Positions 8,961 to 16,476 of a stretch of DNA of 64,000 bases are shown here, one piece after another. The position numbers and the translations under genes are program-made. The stretch is from Carboxylicivirga fragile (GTDB lineage Bacteria > Bacteroidota > Bacteroidia > Bacteroidales > Marinilabiliaceae), in the NCBI GenBank assembly GCA_025499625.1, contig JAFMVD010000012.1:1-64000 (forward strand), in the 5' to 3' direction. Numbering within the stretch: position 1 is the stretch's first letter; each line of letters begins with the position of its first letter. The notes beneath the pieces are model-generated. The model did no database searches, was not told where the DNA came from, and saw nothing but the letters and a program-made list of their open reading frames with translations.

Positions 8961-10124
8961 CTATATAAACTCCTTAAGATCCGACTGACAGATGCGCTCT
9001 AATTCATGAAAACATTTGGGTTTGACCTGTGCATAGATAAATCCAAAAACCGGATATGCCTTATAATCTACTTTACGCAATTCTAGTACTTTCGAAAACT
9101 GAGAAGTTAATTTGTCGTAGTTGAAGGCCTCAATCTGTTTACCATGCACTCCGGTAGAATTATCCAACACAATGACACTGTACAAGTCGTCGTTTTGTTG
9201 TGATAAAATAGCATCCCAATTGGGTTTTTGGGCATTTAGGTAATACTCATATGGATTGATACCAAAAGCCTGCTCTGTTAAATCGGCCGTGGTACACCAG
9301 CCACCAAAGCGCATTGGGTTAACTTCAATGGGTACAGCCTCACCTCGTTCATTAATTCTCACTTCCACATGTACCGGAAAGTTTTTAATCCCTTCCAAAT
9401 CGCCAATTTGCTTTAGAAAATCTGTAAAACGCTCAAGGTATTCTATAATGATTTGCTTAGAAGTATAATAAACCCGATCGCTTACATCCTCACTCGATGC
9501 AAAATAATGTTTATAGCTATTCAACAGAACAGGCTCACCGTTGGCATCGTAATAGGCATCAAAGGCAAACTCATCTCCTTCTATGTACTCCTCGATAATC
9601 CATTTATTGGTATCCAACACCTCTGTGGGATAAAGATGTTTTACTTGCTCAATCTCAAGCCGAATAGCATTCTTGGTATTGTCCCATTCATCGGCGCTGT
9701 TTACCTTATACACGCCCATACTAAAAAAACCAGTTGACGGTTTTATGATGAATGGAAACTTAAATGCATCAACGTTTAAACTGTCTAATTGATCAAGCTC
9801 TATTTCTTTGAAAAAGAAATCTGGATAAATAGATGAAATCCCTTCTCGAAATCTGCACTTATCCTTGAAGAAAGCAATGTGATCGGACAAATTTGAGGTG
9901 CTTAATTTATCCGCAATCCATGCAATGGCATTCTCCGAATTACTGTATAGGCGAGGACTATTTGTTTTATGCAAAGCGTTTACAAAATCATCCTCAGCCA
10001 AAAGAAGAGATCCTAAAACCGATTGATAGTTTCTCGAGAACTCATTTTCGAGAACCGGAAACTGATTCCTTTTAATGGTACCAATTAAAAATTCAGAAAC
10101 ATACGGCTTATCTATAATAATCAT
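8961..10124 (-). CDS. ATP-grasp domain protein
   Basis: The 387-residue protein carries the hallmarks of an ATP-grasp ligase: a lysine strand (PFIIKPSTGFFSMGVYKV), an adenine-binding acidic strand (KWIIEEYIEGDEFAFDAYYD) and the metal-binding element (VPIEVNPMRFGG). Such enzymes join a carboxylate to an amine or thiol through an acyl phosphate. The N-terminal about 120 residues match no family I know, and the substrate is unknown. Its ATG overlaps the stop of the marC-like gene by 4 bases, so the two genes are translationally coupled. No peptide precursor gene or second ligase is next to it, so a RiPP role has no support here. Confidence 0.8.
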   Translation of the reverse strand: MIIIDKPYVSEFLIGTIKRNQFPVLENEFSRNYQSVLGSLLLAEDDFVNALHKTNSPRLYSNSENAIAWIADKLSTSNLSDHIAFFKDKCRFREGISSIYPDFFFKEIELDQLDSLNVDAFKFPFIIKPSTGFFSMGVYKVNSADEWDNTKNAIRLEIEQVKHLYPTEVLDTNKWIIEEYIEGDEFAFDAYYDANGEPVLLNSYKHYFASSEDVSDRVYYTSKQIIIEYLERFTDFLKQIGDLEGIKNFPVHVEVRINERGEAVPIEVNPMRFGGWCTTADLTEQAFGINPYEYYLNAQKPNWDAILSQQNDDLYSVIVLDNSTGVHGKQIEAFNYDKLTSQFSKVLELRKVDYKAYPVFGFIYAQVKPKCFHELERICQSDLKEFI

Positions 10125-10726
10125 CCTTGCAAATTAACTGACTTAATAAATTCCATTACAACATTACCAAAATTGGTCATAAATAATTTAATGGCGATGG
10201 CCAGCAGAATAATACCAAAGAACTTTTTTAGGATATACATGCCACCTTCACTAATTACTCGTTCAATGAGGTTCGAAGATCGCAATACAAAAAACACAAC
10301 AACAATATTTAAAAACAGAGCAATAATTATATTGATGGTTTCAAATTCAGCACGTAAGGATAATAAAGTAGTAAACGAACCTGCTCCAGCAATTAAAGGA
10401 AATGCGATAGGAACAATAGAGGCTCCAGATGGAGAGTCATATTTGAATATCTCCACGCCTAATATCATTTCGAAGGCCATAATAAGCAGCACAAAGGAAC
10501 CTGCAATGGCGAAGGAAGAAATATCGACACCAAAAAGCCCGAGTAAGGCTTCTCCTATAAAGAGGAACACAATCATTATGACAAAGGCCACCGAAGTAGC
10601 TTGAAATGATTTAATTGGGCCATTTTTCTTTTTCAGATCCAAGATTATAGGCAAAGAGCCTAATATGTCGATCACGGCAAATAAAACAATAAATGCCGAT
10701 ACAATTTCCATTACATTAAATTCCAT
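10121..10726 (-). CDS. MarC-family integral membrane protein
   Basis: Starting at the ATG at 10726 (201 residues), the protein has about six transmembrane helices. It shows MarC family features: VLFAVIDILGSLPI in helix 1, GEALLGLFGVDISSFAIAGS, then PIAFPLIAGAGSFTTLLSL. MarC proteins are inner-membrane proteins of unsettled function, once wrongly linked to multiple antibiotic resistance. A good promoter lies 16 bases upstream. A longer reading from 10771 would run through that promoter and lacks support. Confidence 0.88.
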   Translation of the reverse strand: MEFNVMEIVSAFIVLFAVIDILGSLPIILDLKKKNGPIKSFQATSVAFVIMIVFLFIGEALLGLFGVDISSFAIAGSFVLLIMAFEMILGVEIFKYDSPSGASIVPIAFPLIAGAGSFTTLLSLRAEFETINIIIALFLNIVVVFFVLRSSNLIERVISEGGMYILKKFFGIILLAIAIKLFMTNFGNVVMEFIKSVNLQG

Positions 10727-10741
10727 AGCAAAAAATTTACG

Positions 10742-10772
10742 CAAAGTTAAACGTTTAAACCTTGTGTACAAA
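10742..10772 (-). promoter_or_regulatory. Bacteroidota-type promoter for the marC/ATP-grasp operon
   Basis: On the minus strand TTTG (10769-10772), a 19-base spacer and TAACTTTG (10742-10749) match both elements of the primary sigma consensus of Bacteroidota exactly. The leader would be very short, about 10 bases. Confidence 0.7.
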
Positions 10773-10800
10773 CCAGCTCATAACACAATTGTTTAAATTT

Positions 10801-11007
10801 GATCCTGCAAAGAGGGAAGTTGCCATAGCGCAGTTTGAATACGAATTGGATGAAAGGTGAGCCGTCCTGTGGGGATTTGTTATAGAACTGGATAAAAGGT
10901 AAGCCTTGCTGGGAGAGATTGGAGCCGTGCTGGAAAAAGGTGGGTCGCCCTGCACGAGGGTGAAGCGTCCCTGGGCATAGGTAACCAGTCCTGTTAGGGG
11001 TTTCAGA
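10801..11007. repeat. Degenerate tandem repeat array, period about 21 bp
   Basis: About eight to ten imperfect units with consensus near GGTGAGCCGTCCTGGGAAAA run through this stretch. The clearest cores start at 10853, 10895, 10936, 10956 and 10977, i.e. at spacings of 42, 41, 20 and 21 bases. It is clearly richer in G than the flanks. It fills most of the 363-base gap between marC and hemH. Open minus-strand frames across it (for example with repeated GSPFIQF/GLPFIQF) look like by-products of the repeat, not genes. I see no hairpin pairing of units. Confidence 0.65.
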
Positions 11008-11090
11008 AGGTTTAACAAATAAGTGACGCATCGGTAAAAAACTGGGTTTCGCTCAGCACTTTAAAGAAATAAGCTATTATTAAGTGCTTG

Positions 11091-12110
11091 TTAAGAGCCA
11101 ACTTTCCACTCATCAATCCAAGAAACCATAACATCAACCCAATCATCATTGTCATTCATACAAGGAACATGTTTAAATTCTAATCCTCCCGATTTTAAAA
11201 ATTCATCTTTTCCTTCCATCGCAATTTCTTCTAAAGTTTCTAAACAATCAGCTACAAAAGCAGGCGTTACAACCGCTAATTTTTTCTTTTCTTCTGAAGG
11301 CAACTTCTTCAATTCATAATCGGTATAGGGTTTTAACCAAGGATCTTTTAGTAGTCTGGATTGAAAAGAATTACTATATGTTCCTTCCTTTAAGCTTAAA
11401 GTCTTTACAATTTCTTTTGTGGTTTCAAAGCACTGATGTCGATAACAGGTATGATGTGCTACCGAGTTTCTTTCACAACAAGAACCATCTATTTTACAAT
11501 GACTTTTTGTTACATCAGATTTTAATATATGCCGTTCAGGAATACCATGATAAGAAAATAATATATGATCGTAATTAAAGTCTTTTAGATGATTAGAAAT
11601 ATTATCGCTCATTGCTTTTATGTAGCCAGGTTTGTTATAAAAAGGAGGCAAAACATCTAGTTTGATATTCGTATAATTGTTTGCTAAAATTTCCTCTGCT
11701 TTTGTAACAACTGTTTCGTATGAAGACATGGCATAATGTGGATACAATGGCACTAAAAACATTTCTGTCACGCCCTTATCAGCCAATTCCTTAATCCCTT
11801 TTTCCATCGACATAGATCCATAACGCATGGCCAAAGCAACAGGAATATCTACTTTGCTGATCACCTTTTTTGTAAACATTTCAGAAAACACAACTAATGG
11901 AGAACCATCTTCACGCCATATTCTTTTGTAGGCAGCAGCAGACTTCTTGGGACGAACATTTAAAATAATTCCATTGATCAATAACCAACGTTTCCAATAA
12001 GGAATGTCGATTACACGTTCATCCATTAAAAATTCACCTAAATATTTTTTGACATCTTTTGTATCCGTAGAATCTGGTGATCCCAAATTAGTTAATAATA
12101 TTCCCTTCAT
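11091..12110 (-). CDS. hemH: Ferrochelatase
   Basis: This 339-residue enzyme inserts Fe(II) into protoporphyrin IX to make haem (EC 4.98.1.1), the last step of haem synthesis. It opens with the family signature GILLTNLGSPDS, has the active-site histidine in FSYHGIPERHI (about residue 180), and ends with the FVADCLETLEEIAMEG block. A cysteine-rich stretch just after the active site (SHCKIDGSCCERN then CYRHQCFET) holds five cysteines, a pattern seen in some bacterial ferrochelatases and possibly a metal or cluster site. It stands alone; no other haem gene is in the window. Confidence 0.95.
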   Translation of the reverse strand: MKGILLTNLGSPDSTDTKDVKKYLGEFLMDERVIDIPYWKRWLLINGIILNVRPKKSAAAYKRIWREDGSPLVVFSEMFTKKVISKVDIPVALAMRYGSMSMEKGIKELADKGVTEMFLVPLYPHYAMSSYETVVTKAEEILANNYTNIKLDVLPPFYNKPGYIKAMSDNISNHLKDFNYDHILFSYHGIPERHILKSDVTKSHCKIDGSCCERNSVAHHTCYRHQCFETTKEIVKTLSLKEGTYSNSFQSRLLKDPWLKPYTDYELKKLPSEEKKKLAVVTPAFVADCLETLEEIAMEGKDEFLKSGGLEFKHVPCMNDNDDWVDVMVSWIDEWKVGS

Positions 12111-12321
12111 AAAAAGCGTTTAAAGAACGGTATTCGTTATTTGATTATAAAATTCGTATCCCAACGCTCTTATAACAGTCGAAGTATAATTAGGTTCTCC
12201 CCTCTTCTTTCATTTAAATAATAAGCATATAGTAGGTATTGTATATCTTTAACATTAATCAAGAAGAGACAGATTGAAACTACATTTTAGAGAACTGGAT
12301 TTACAGCAATCTCATTAATGT

Positions 12322-13329
12322 TTAGTTTTTATATTCAAGTATTGGGTCGACATGATGAAGCCCCTTGCCTAACTGTTCAGAAGCTGCTCTGCATCCGCCC
12401 AAGCATTCTTCAAACTTTTCACAATTACTGCAATATTCAGGCTTTATTATCTCCCAACTCTTAACGTATGTTTCAGATAATAATTTTTCTATATCAGTTT
12501 TAAAAATATTACCAATACACTTTGGTGAGTGATTGCATATTCTAAGATCACCATTAAGGTCTATTGTTAAAGGCCGTTGTAGTATATTTGTTGGACAAGA
12601 ACTAAATTCAATATTAGCAAAATCCAAAGGGTTTAAAAGGCAAAAAGGTGTACAAACATTAGACGAAATATCCAACCCAAGTTCCGTAGCACAAGTATTA
12701 ATTTTAGTAAAGGTTTCATTTAATTCTTCTGAGCTAAGCAATAATTCATTACTATGTTTGATTCCATTTCCACCAATATTGAATCTATTAATCACAATTC
12801 GGTTTAATTTCAACTTGGATAAAGCTTCTAATGTTTCTTCAATATGATAAGAATTTAGTTTTGTAAGAATGATAACAGGAACTACATATCCTCCTCGATT
12901 CACCAATCTATGAATTGAATCCATAGATTTCTTCCAAGATCCATTTTTGCCTGTCATAGAATCGTGTATCACAGGATACATTGAGTGAAAAGGCAATTCG
13001 AATAACTGAATCCCCATTTTCACGATGCTTTCGATTACTTCATCGCTGATCGATTGACCATTGGTTATTACATTGACTTTCTTTTTCTTTAAACGTGTAA
13101 ATAATAATATTTCTTCGAAACGTTCGCTAATAAATGGCTCCCCACCCGTAAATGTTATCGTCTCTACATCCACCTGTTTCAGCAATTGTTTTATTACCTT
13201 TTTTGCCTTTTTATATGAATTTAGAATTTCTCGATTCTCTTGAGGTCGCCAATGATTGTAACAATATTTACAGTTTAGATTACACTCACTTGTTATTTCA
13301 ACACTAATATTTGGAATTTTTAATTTCAC
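12322..13329 (-). CDS. Radical SAM / SPASM domain protein
   Basis: The 335-residue protein has the radical SAM cluster motif CNLNCKYC (Cys16, Cys20, Cys23), which binds a [4Fe-4S] cluster and S-adenosylmethionine. FTGGEPF follows near residue 60. The C-terminal SPASM region has many cysteines (SSCPTN, CNHSPKC, CSNCEKFEECLGGC) for one or two auxiliary clusters. Such proteins usually modify peptides or proteins. The ATG overlaps the stop of the TonB-like gene by 4 bases, so it is coupled to a secreted or envelope protein pair. No short precursor peptide is seen in the 210 bases downstream. The substrate is unknown; the upstream gene products are candidates. Confidence 0.88.
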   Translation of the reverse strand: MKLKIPNISVEITSECNLNCKYCYNHWRPQENREILNSYKKAKKVIKQLLKQVDVETITFTGGEPFISERFEEILLFTRLKKKKVNVITNGQSISDEVIESIVKMGIQLFELPFHSMYPVIHDSMTGKNGSWKKSMDSIHRLVNRGGYVVPVIILTKLNSYHIEETLEALSKLKLNRIVINRFNIGGNGIKHSNELLLSSEELNETFTKINTCATELGLDISSNVCTPFCLLNPLDFANIEFSSCPTNILQRPLTIDLNGDLRICNHSPKCIGNIFKTDIEKLLSETYVKSWEIIKPEYCSNCEKFEECLGGCRAASEQLGKGLHHVDPILEYKN

Positions 13330-13922
13330 TTTACAGGTAAGTTAAAATCGATAGAAATTGACTTCTCAAATTTAGCAGGTTCGCCATTTTTGATGCCTGG
13401 TTGAAACTTTGGTAATGAATTAACTATTCTAATAGCTTCTTTATCGCATCCATAACCAAGTTTTTTTATTACAACTACTTCGATTACATCTCCCAATTCA
13501 TCAATTACATATGAAAGAGTTACAGTTCCATAAATTTTCTTTCGTAATGCTTTTTTAGGATAAACCAACTCCTTTTCAACAAATTCATTTAGGGCTCTTT
13601 CTCCTCCATAAAATATTGGAATTCTATTTTTTCGAGGCACTCCCATATAACACGTTACAATAACTTCTTCGTGCTCTTCCAAATCTGGCTCTAAACATAC
13701 ATCCAACCGCAGCGTATCATGTTTCGAATAAACAACTTTTGATTGATCATTCTTATTTTGGGATAATAAAAGCGTAGAATTTAATGACAGTATTAGGGTG
13801 CCAATGGCGATCTTTGCTCTTATAAATGTTCTCTTATTATTGGTGATTTTAACAAGACCACAAATAAAACCGTAACAAACTTTAAGCAATAATAGGTATA
13901 TATTGGCCTTACCTCTTGACAT
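13326..13922 (-). CDS. TonB C-terminal domain protein
   Basis: The 198-residue protein has an N-terminal membrane segment (about residues 35-52, IAIGTLILSLNSTLLL). A polar linker with FYGGERALNEFVEKELVYPK follows, then a TonB C-terminal fold (ALRKKIYGTVTLSYVIDELGDV, ending SLPKFQPGIKNGEPAKFEKS). This is the form common in Bacteroidota. Full energy transducers usually have a proline-rich spacer, which is missing, so it may be a periplasmic partner and not a working TonB. It overlaps the preceding gene by 14 bases and the radical SAM gene by 4. Confidence 0.8.
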   Translation of the reverse strand: MSRGKANIYLLLLKVCYGFICGLVKITNNKRTFIRAKIAIGTLILSLNSTLLLSQNKNDQSKVVYSKHDTLRLDVCLEPDLEEHEEVIVTCYMGVPRKNRIPIFYGGERALNEFVEKELVYPKKALRKKIYGTVTLSYVIDELGDVIEVVVIKKLGYGCDKEAIRIVNSLPKFQPGIKNGEPAKFEKSISIDFNLPVK

Positions 13923-14241
13923 TCTTTTCTTTTTTGATGTAAAACTTTTTAGGATCGTTCTGATCTCTTATAAGAGTGACTTCTTTAACTCTAAATCCAA
14001 TAAATGAATACTGTAAAACAATCGTGTCCATCTTATTATCTATCGAGATATTGTATCTGCCATCAAAATTAGAAACTGTTCCAATTGATGCCCCTTTCAA
14101 TACAACCGAGGTGCCCGCAATTGGCAAACTATCTTTTTCAGTAATTTGTCCAGCTATAACCAATTCTTCTTGGGCATGCAGAAGTGATATAAATGAAGAA
14201 AAAAGTATAAATAGATATACTAACTTTATTTTTTTTGTCAT
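13909..14241 (-). CDS. Small secreted carboxypeptidase-like regulatory domain protein
   Basis: The 110-residue product is a signal peptide (ending LLHAQEE) plus one carboxypeptidase-D regulatory domain: VIAGQITEKDSLPIAGTSVV, GTVSNFDGRYNISI, LQYSFIGFRVKEV. That beta-sandwich is normally the N-terminal extension of TonB-dependent receptors; here it stands alone with a basic tail (KKEKNVKR). It is first in a tightly overlapping cluster with the TonB-like and radical SAM genes, suggesting co-function at the envelope. What it binds is not known. Confidence 0.8.
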   Translation of the reverse strand: MTKKIKLVYLFILFSSFISLLHAQEELVIAGQITEKDSLPIAGTSVVLKGASIGTVSNFDGRYNISIDNKMDTIVLQYSFIGFRVKEVTLIRDQNDPKKFYIKKEKNVKR

Positions 14242-14313
14242 AACGTCTATAGGAGTAAGCTTTCATACGAAAGTAAATAACATAAATATATTTTCCAAAA
14301 CAATTCATTCCGA

Positions 14314-15093
14314 TTAACTCCCCAAGCCCTTAAGCACTTCCTTAACCTGCTTTTGGAAGCTGCGCCCAATATTTAAACGGACCTCATCTACAACAAGTTC
14401 GTTGTAAGCAACGGTTTTTATGTGATTGGCATTAACGATAAAGGAGCGGTGTATGCGCAAAAATGGTTTAGGCAGTCGTTCGTTTAGTTTGCTAATCTTC
14501 TCTTTACTAACAATGGCCTCTTTTGCTGTATGAACCTTAATGTAATCGGCCATACTCTCGATATATACAATTTCTTCGAAGGGAATTTTAACGATTTTTC
14601 GATTTGATAATACTTCGAGAACAGACACCTTCATTTTATCCTGATCGGCCTTTAGTTGATGTATAAGTCTTTCTTTCTCCTTAATCTGGCGTGCCATTAG
14701 CAAGAATGCACCCAGAAAAACTAATAAATACATAACAACGGCCAGTAGAACGGTGTCAGAGGCATTGGGTGCCATATTCCGAAAACTAAAATTACCCAAA
14801 TAGATAAACGAAAACAAAATGACAATTGACTGCAGATAGAGGGATACGATTAAGGTGTAAACCGAGTATAATACAAAACGTCGGTAGTGTTTCTTAAGGT
14901 AAAAACGAGGTACCAGTAGGTAATTAAAAAAATAAGAGGTCCCCAATGTGATAGGCAGTAACATGCATATAAAGAAAAAAGCAGCTGTGCCATTCCCCCA
15001 CGAACGACCAAAAACTATTGTAATGATGAGCACGACAAAAATCCAATACGATATGTGGTAAAGCGGGTTCGATGATTTTTTAAGCATATTCAA
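14314..15093 (-). CDS. Membrane-bound LytTR transcriptional regulator
   Basis: The 259-residue protein has four transmembrane helices in about residues 12-135. A short coiled coil (RQIKEKERLIHQLKADQDKM) leads to a LytTR DNA-binding domain at about 160-257, with the typical IVYIESMADYIKVHT and FLRIHRSFIVNANHI. It lacks a receiver domain, so the membrane part probably senses directly. It lies 72 bases upstream of the carboxypeptidase-domain/TonB/radical SAM cluster on the same strand and may be its regulator. Start at residue 1 or 3 cannot be separated. Confidence 0.85.
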   Translation of the reverse strand: MNMLKKSSNPLYHISYWIFVVLIITIVFGRSWGNGTAAFFFICMLLPITLGTSYFFNYLLVPRFYLKKHYRRFVLYSVYTLIVSLYLQSIVILFSFIYLGNFSFRNMAPNASDTVLLAVVMYLLVFLGAFLLMARQIKEKERLIHQLKADQDKMKVSVLEVLSNRKIVKIPFEEIVYIESMADYIKVHTAKEAIVSKEKISKLNERLPKPFLRIHRSFIVNANHIKTVAYNELVVDEVRLNIGRSFQKQVKEVLKGLGS

Positions 15094-15240
15094 TTATTGT
15101 TTCTTCAAATTTCGCTAAAACTTTGAATATACCTAGCTTTAGTCGATAAACAACAGCTAAACAAACGGATTCGACCTTGGTTAATTTCAGCTACCATCGT
15201 TAATTTGATGCTAGTATTAATCACACAAAAATTTCGCATT

Positions 15241-15609
15241 ATGAAAGATTTATTTATTACTGGTGGTTCTCTTTTTATGAGTATTCTTAGCTTATTGTTT
15301 ATTACCATGGTGGTTTGGCTTATTTATCACTTTGCAAAAGCCAACAACTCCAACGTGGCAGAAAGTTTACAACAACTAAAATACGGTAAATCCATTGGGC
15401 TGTTTGCATTAATCATGGGCATACTAGGACAACTTATAGGGTTCTACGAAGCATTCTCGATACTTGAACAAGTGGAAAGCATTTCGCCAGCCATGATATA
15501 TGGTGGACTAAAGGTATCTATGATCACCACTTTGTACGGTATTCTCATTTACCTTTGCTCATTAATTCTCTGGTTTATTTTTAGCTTGATGCTTGAAAAG
15601 AAGAAATAA
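15241..15609 (+). CDS. MotA/TolQ/ExbB-like small membrane protein
   Basis: I start at the ATG at 15241 (122 residues). Three transmembrane helices are visible: SLFMSILSLLFITMVVWLIY, GLFALIMGILGQLIGFYEAF and a C-terminal ILIYLCSLILWFIFSLM. The GLKVSMITTLYGILIY segment matches the conserved last helix of the MotA/TolQ/ExbB proton channel family. It is shorter than ExbB and has no ExbD/TolR partner beside it. The gene is divergent from the LytTR regulator. A proton-channel role is an inference. Confidence 0.7.
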   Translation: MKDLFITGGSLFMSILSLLFITMVVWLIYHFAKANNSNVAESLQQLKYGKSIGLFALIMGILGQLIGFYEAFSILEQVESISPAMIYGGLKVSMITTLYGILIYLCSLILWFIFSLMLEKKK

Positions 15610-15643
15610 TCACAAGTCGAGTTAAACCCTTTTTAATATTAAA

Positions 15644-15698
15644 ACGGATGCGATCTTTTGGAAGTTTTTAAAAACAAAGATCGTGTCCGTCATTTCTT
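15644..15698. terminator. Terminator hairpin
   Basis: A 15-base stem with two mismatches (15644-15658 with 15676-15690) is followed by a T-rich stretch. It sits between convergent genes and can serve both. Confidence 0.65.
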
Positions 15699-15747
15699 TT
15701 GAACAAAGTATAATGAACGCGTGGAGAACACTCTTTATTAGTTAACA

Positions 15748-16467
15748 TTACTTTCCCTTTGGCTTACGAAATTGAACACGATATTCCTTGCTCATTTTCT
15801 CAGTGGCGTATTGAAAAATCAAACGGGGTGCTGTGGCTTTCCACTTATGCAGAAAAACCTCAACTACTTCCGGCTGCTTTTTCCAACATTCGCGAATAAA
15901 CCAGCCCAAACCTTGATGAACAACGCGCTCCTTATCCAGCATCATCGAGTCAAGGTATTCAAGCAAGGTGGGTATATCCAATCCCTTCTTCATGGGTTTT
16001 ATTAAACTTACAGGAACAGCTCTACGCTGAAACTTGTTCTCAGCTACTTTCCATGAATCAAAATCACTTACTCTTACTAAATTGTTAATGAGAAAATCTG
16101 ATATTAACTCACTGCTTATTACATCGGTATGTCCCCAATTAATTATGCCAATGCTAAACCATTTTTCGATTGATAAAAAAGTATCTCTCGTAAATTCTTT
16201 CTCAAAACCTTTGCATAATAAATAGGCAAAACTAGTCTCCTCGTATTTACCTGTTTCAATTAATAAAGGACTTAACTCTAAAACTTGCCCCAAATTCACT
16301 TCTTCCCTGGCAAGTATTTCATCTGCTTTCGCGGTCATTAACTCACTTGTTAAACCATAGGCATCAAAACCCTCCTTGAAATAGCGGCCGTATTTTTCTA
16401 CTACTTTATCATCTGCATTAGCTTGACAATAGGCTCTTAATTCATCAAATAAATCTTGTGTGCTCAT
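15748..16467 (-). CDS. DNA alkylation repair (AlkD-like) protein
   Basis: The 239-residue all-helical protein fits the AlkD HEAT-repeat family of DNA glycosylases for alkylated bases. The pattern VHQGLGWFIRECWKKQPEVV followed by FLHKWKATAPRLIFQYATEKM near the C-terminus is typical of these proteins. It is the last gene of a three-gene run, 9 bases after the AsmA-like gene, which is an unusual partner for a repair enzyme. Family assignment is fairly safe; substrate range is not visible. Confidence 0.82.
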   Translation of the reverse strand: MSTQDLFDELRAYCQANADDKVVEKYGRYFKEGFDAYGLTSELMTAKADEILAREEVNLGQVLELSPLLIETGKYEETSFAYLLCKGFEKEFTRDTFLSIEKWFSIGIINWGHTDVISSELISDFLINNLVRVSDFDSWKVAENKFQRRAVPVSLIKPMKKGLDIPTLLEYLDSMMLDKERVVHQGLGWFIRECWKKQPEVVEVFLHKWKATAPRLIFQYATEKMSKEYRVQFRKPKGK

Positions 16468-16476
16468 AATATAAAT

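Noticed and set aside
10801-11007. CRISPR array
   Set aside because: Units are degenerate, too short, have no unique spacers of constant length, and no cas gene is in the window.
10747-11031. Two overlapping minus-strand open frames (94 and 87 codons) across the repeat array
   Set aside because: They exist in several frames at once because the repeat period is a multiple of three and are not like any protein; the marC promoter lies inside.
12251-12322. Inverted repeat AACATTAAT/ATTAATGTT after the radical SAM gene as a terminator
   Set aside because: The loop is over 50 bases and no T run follows on the minus strand; the short AT-rich arms can arise by chance.
8961-13329. ATP-grasp and SPASM genes as a grasp-with-spasm peptide system
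   Set aside because: They are in separate operons more than 2 kb apart with hemH between them and no precursor gene is visible.
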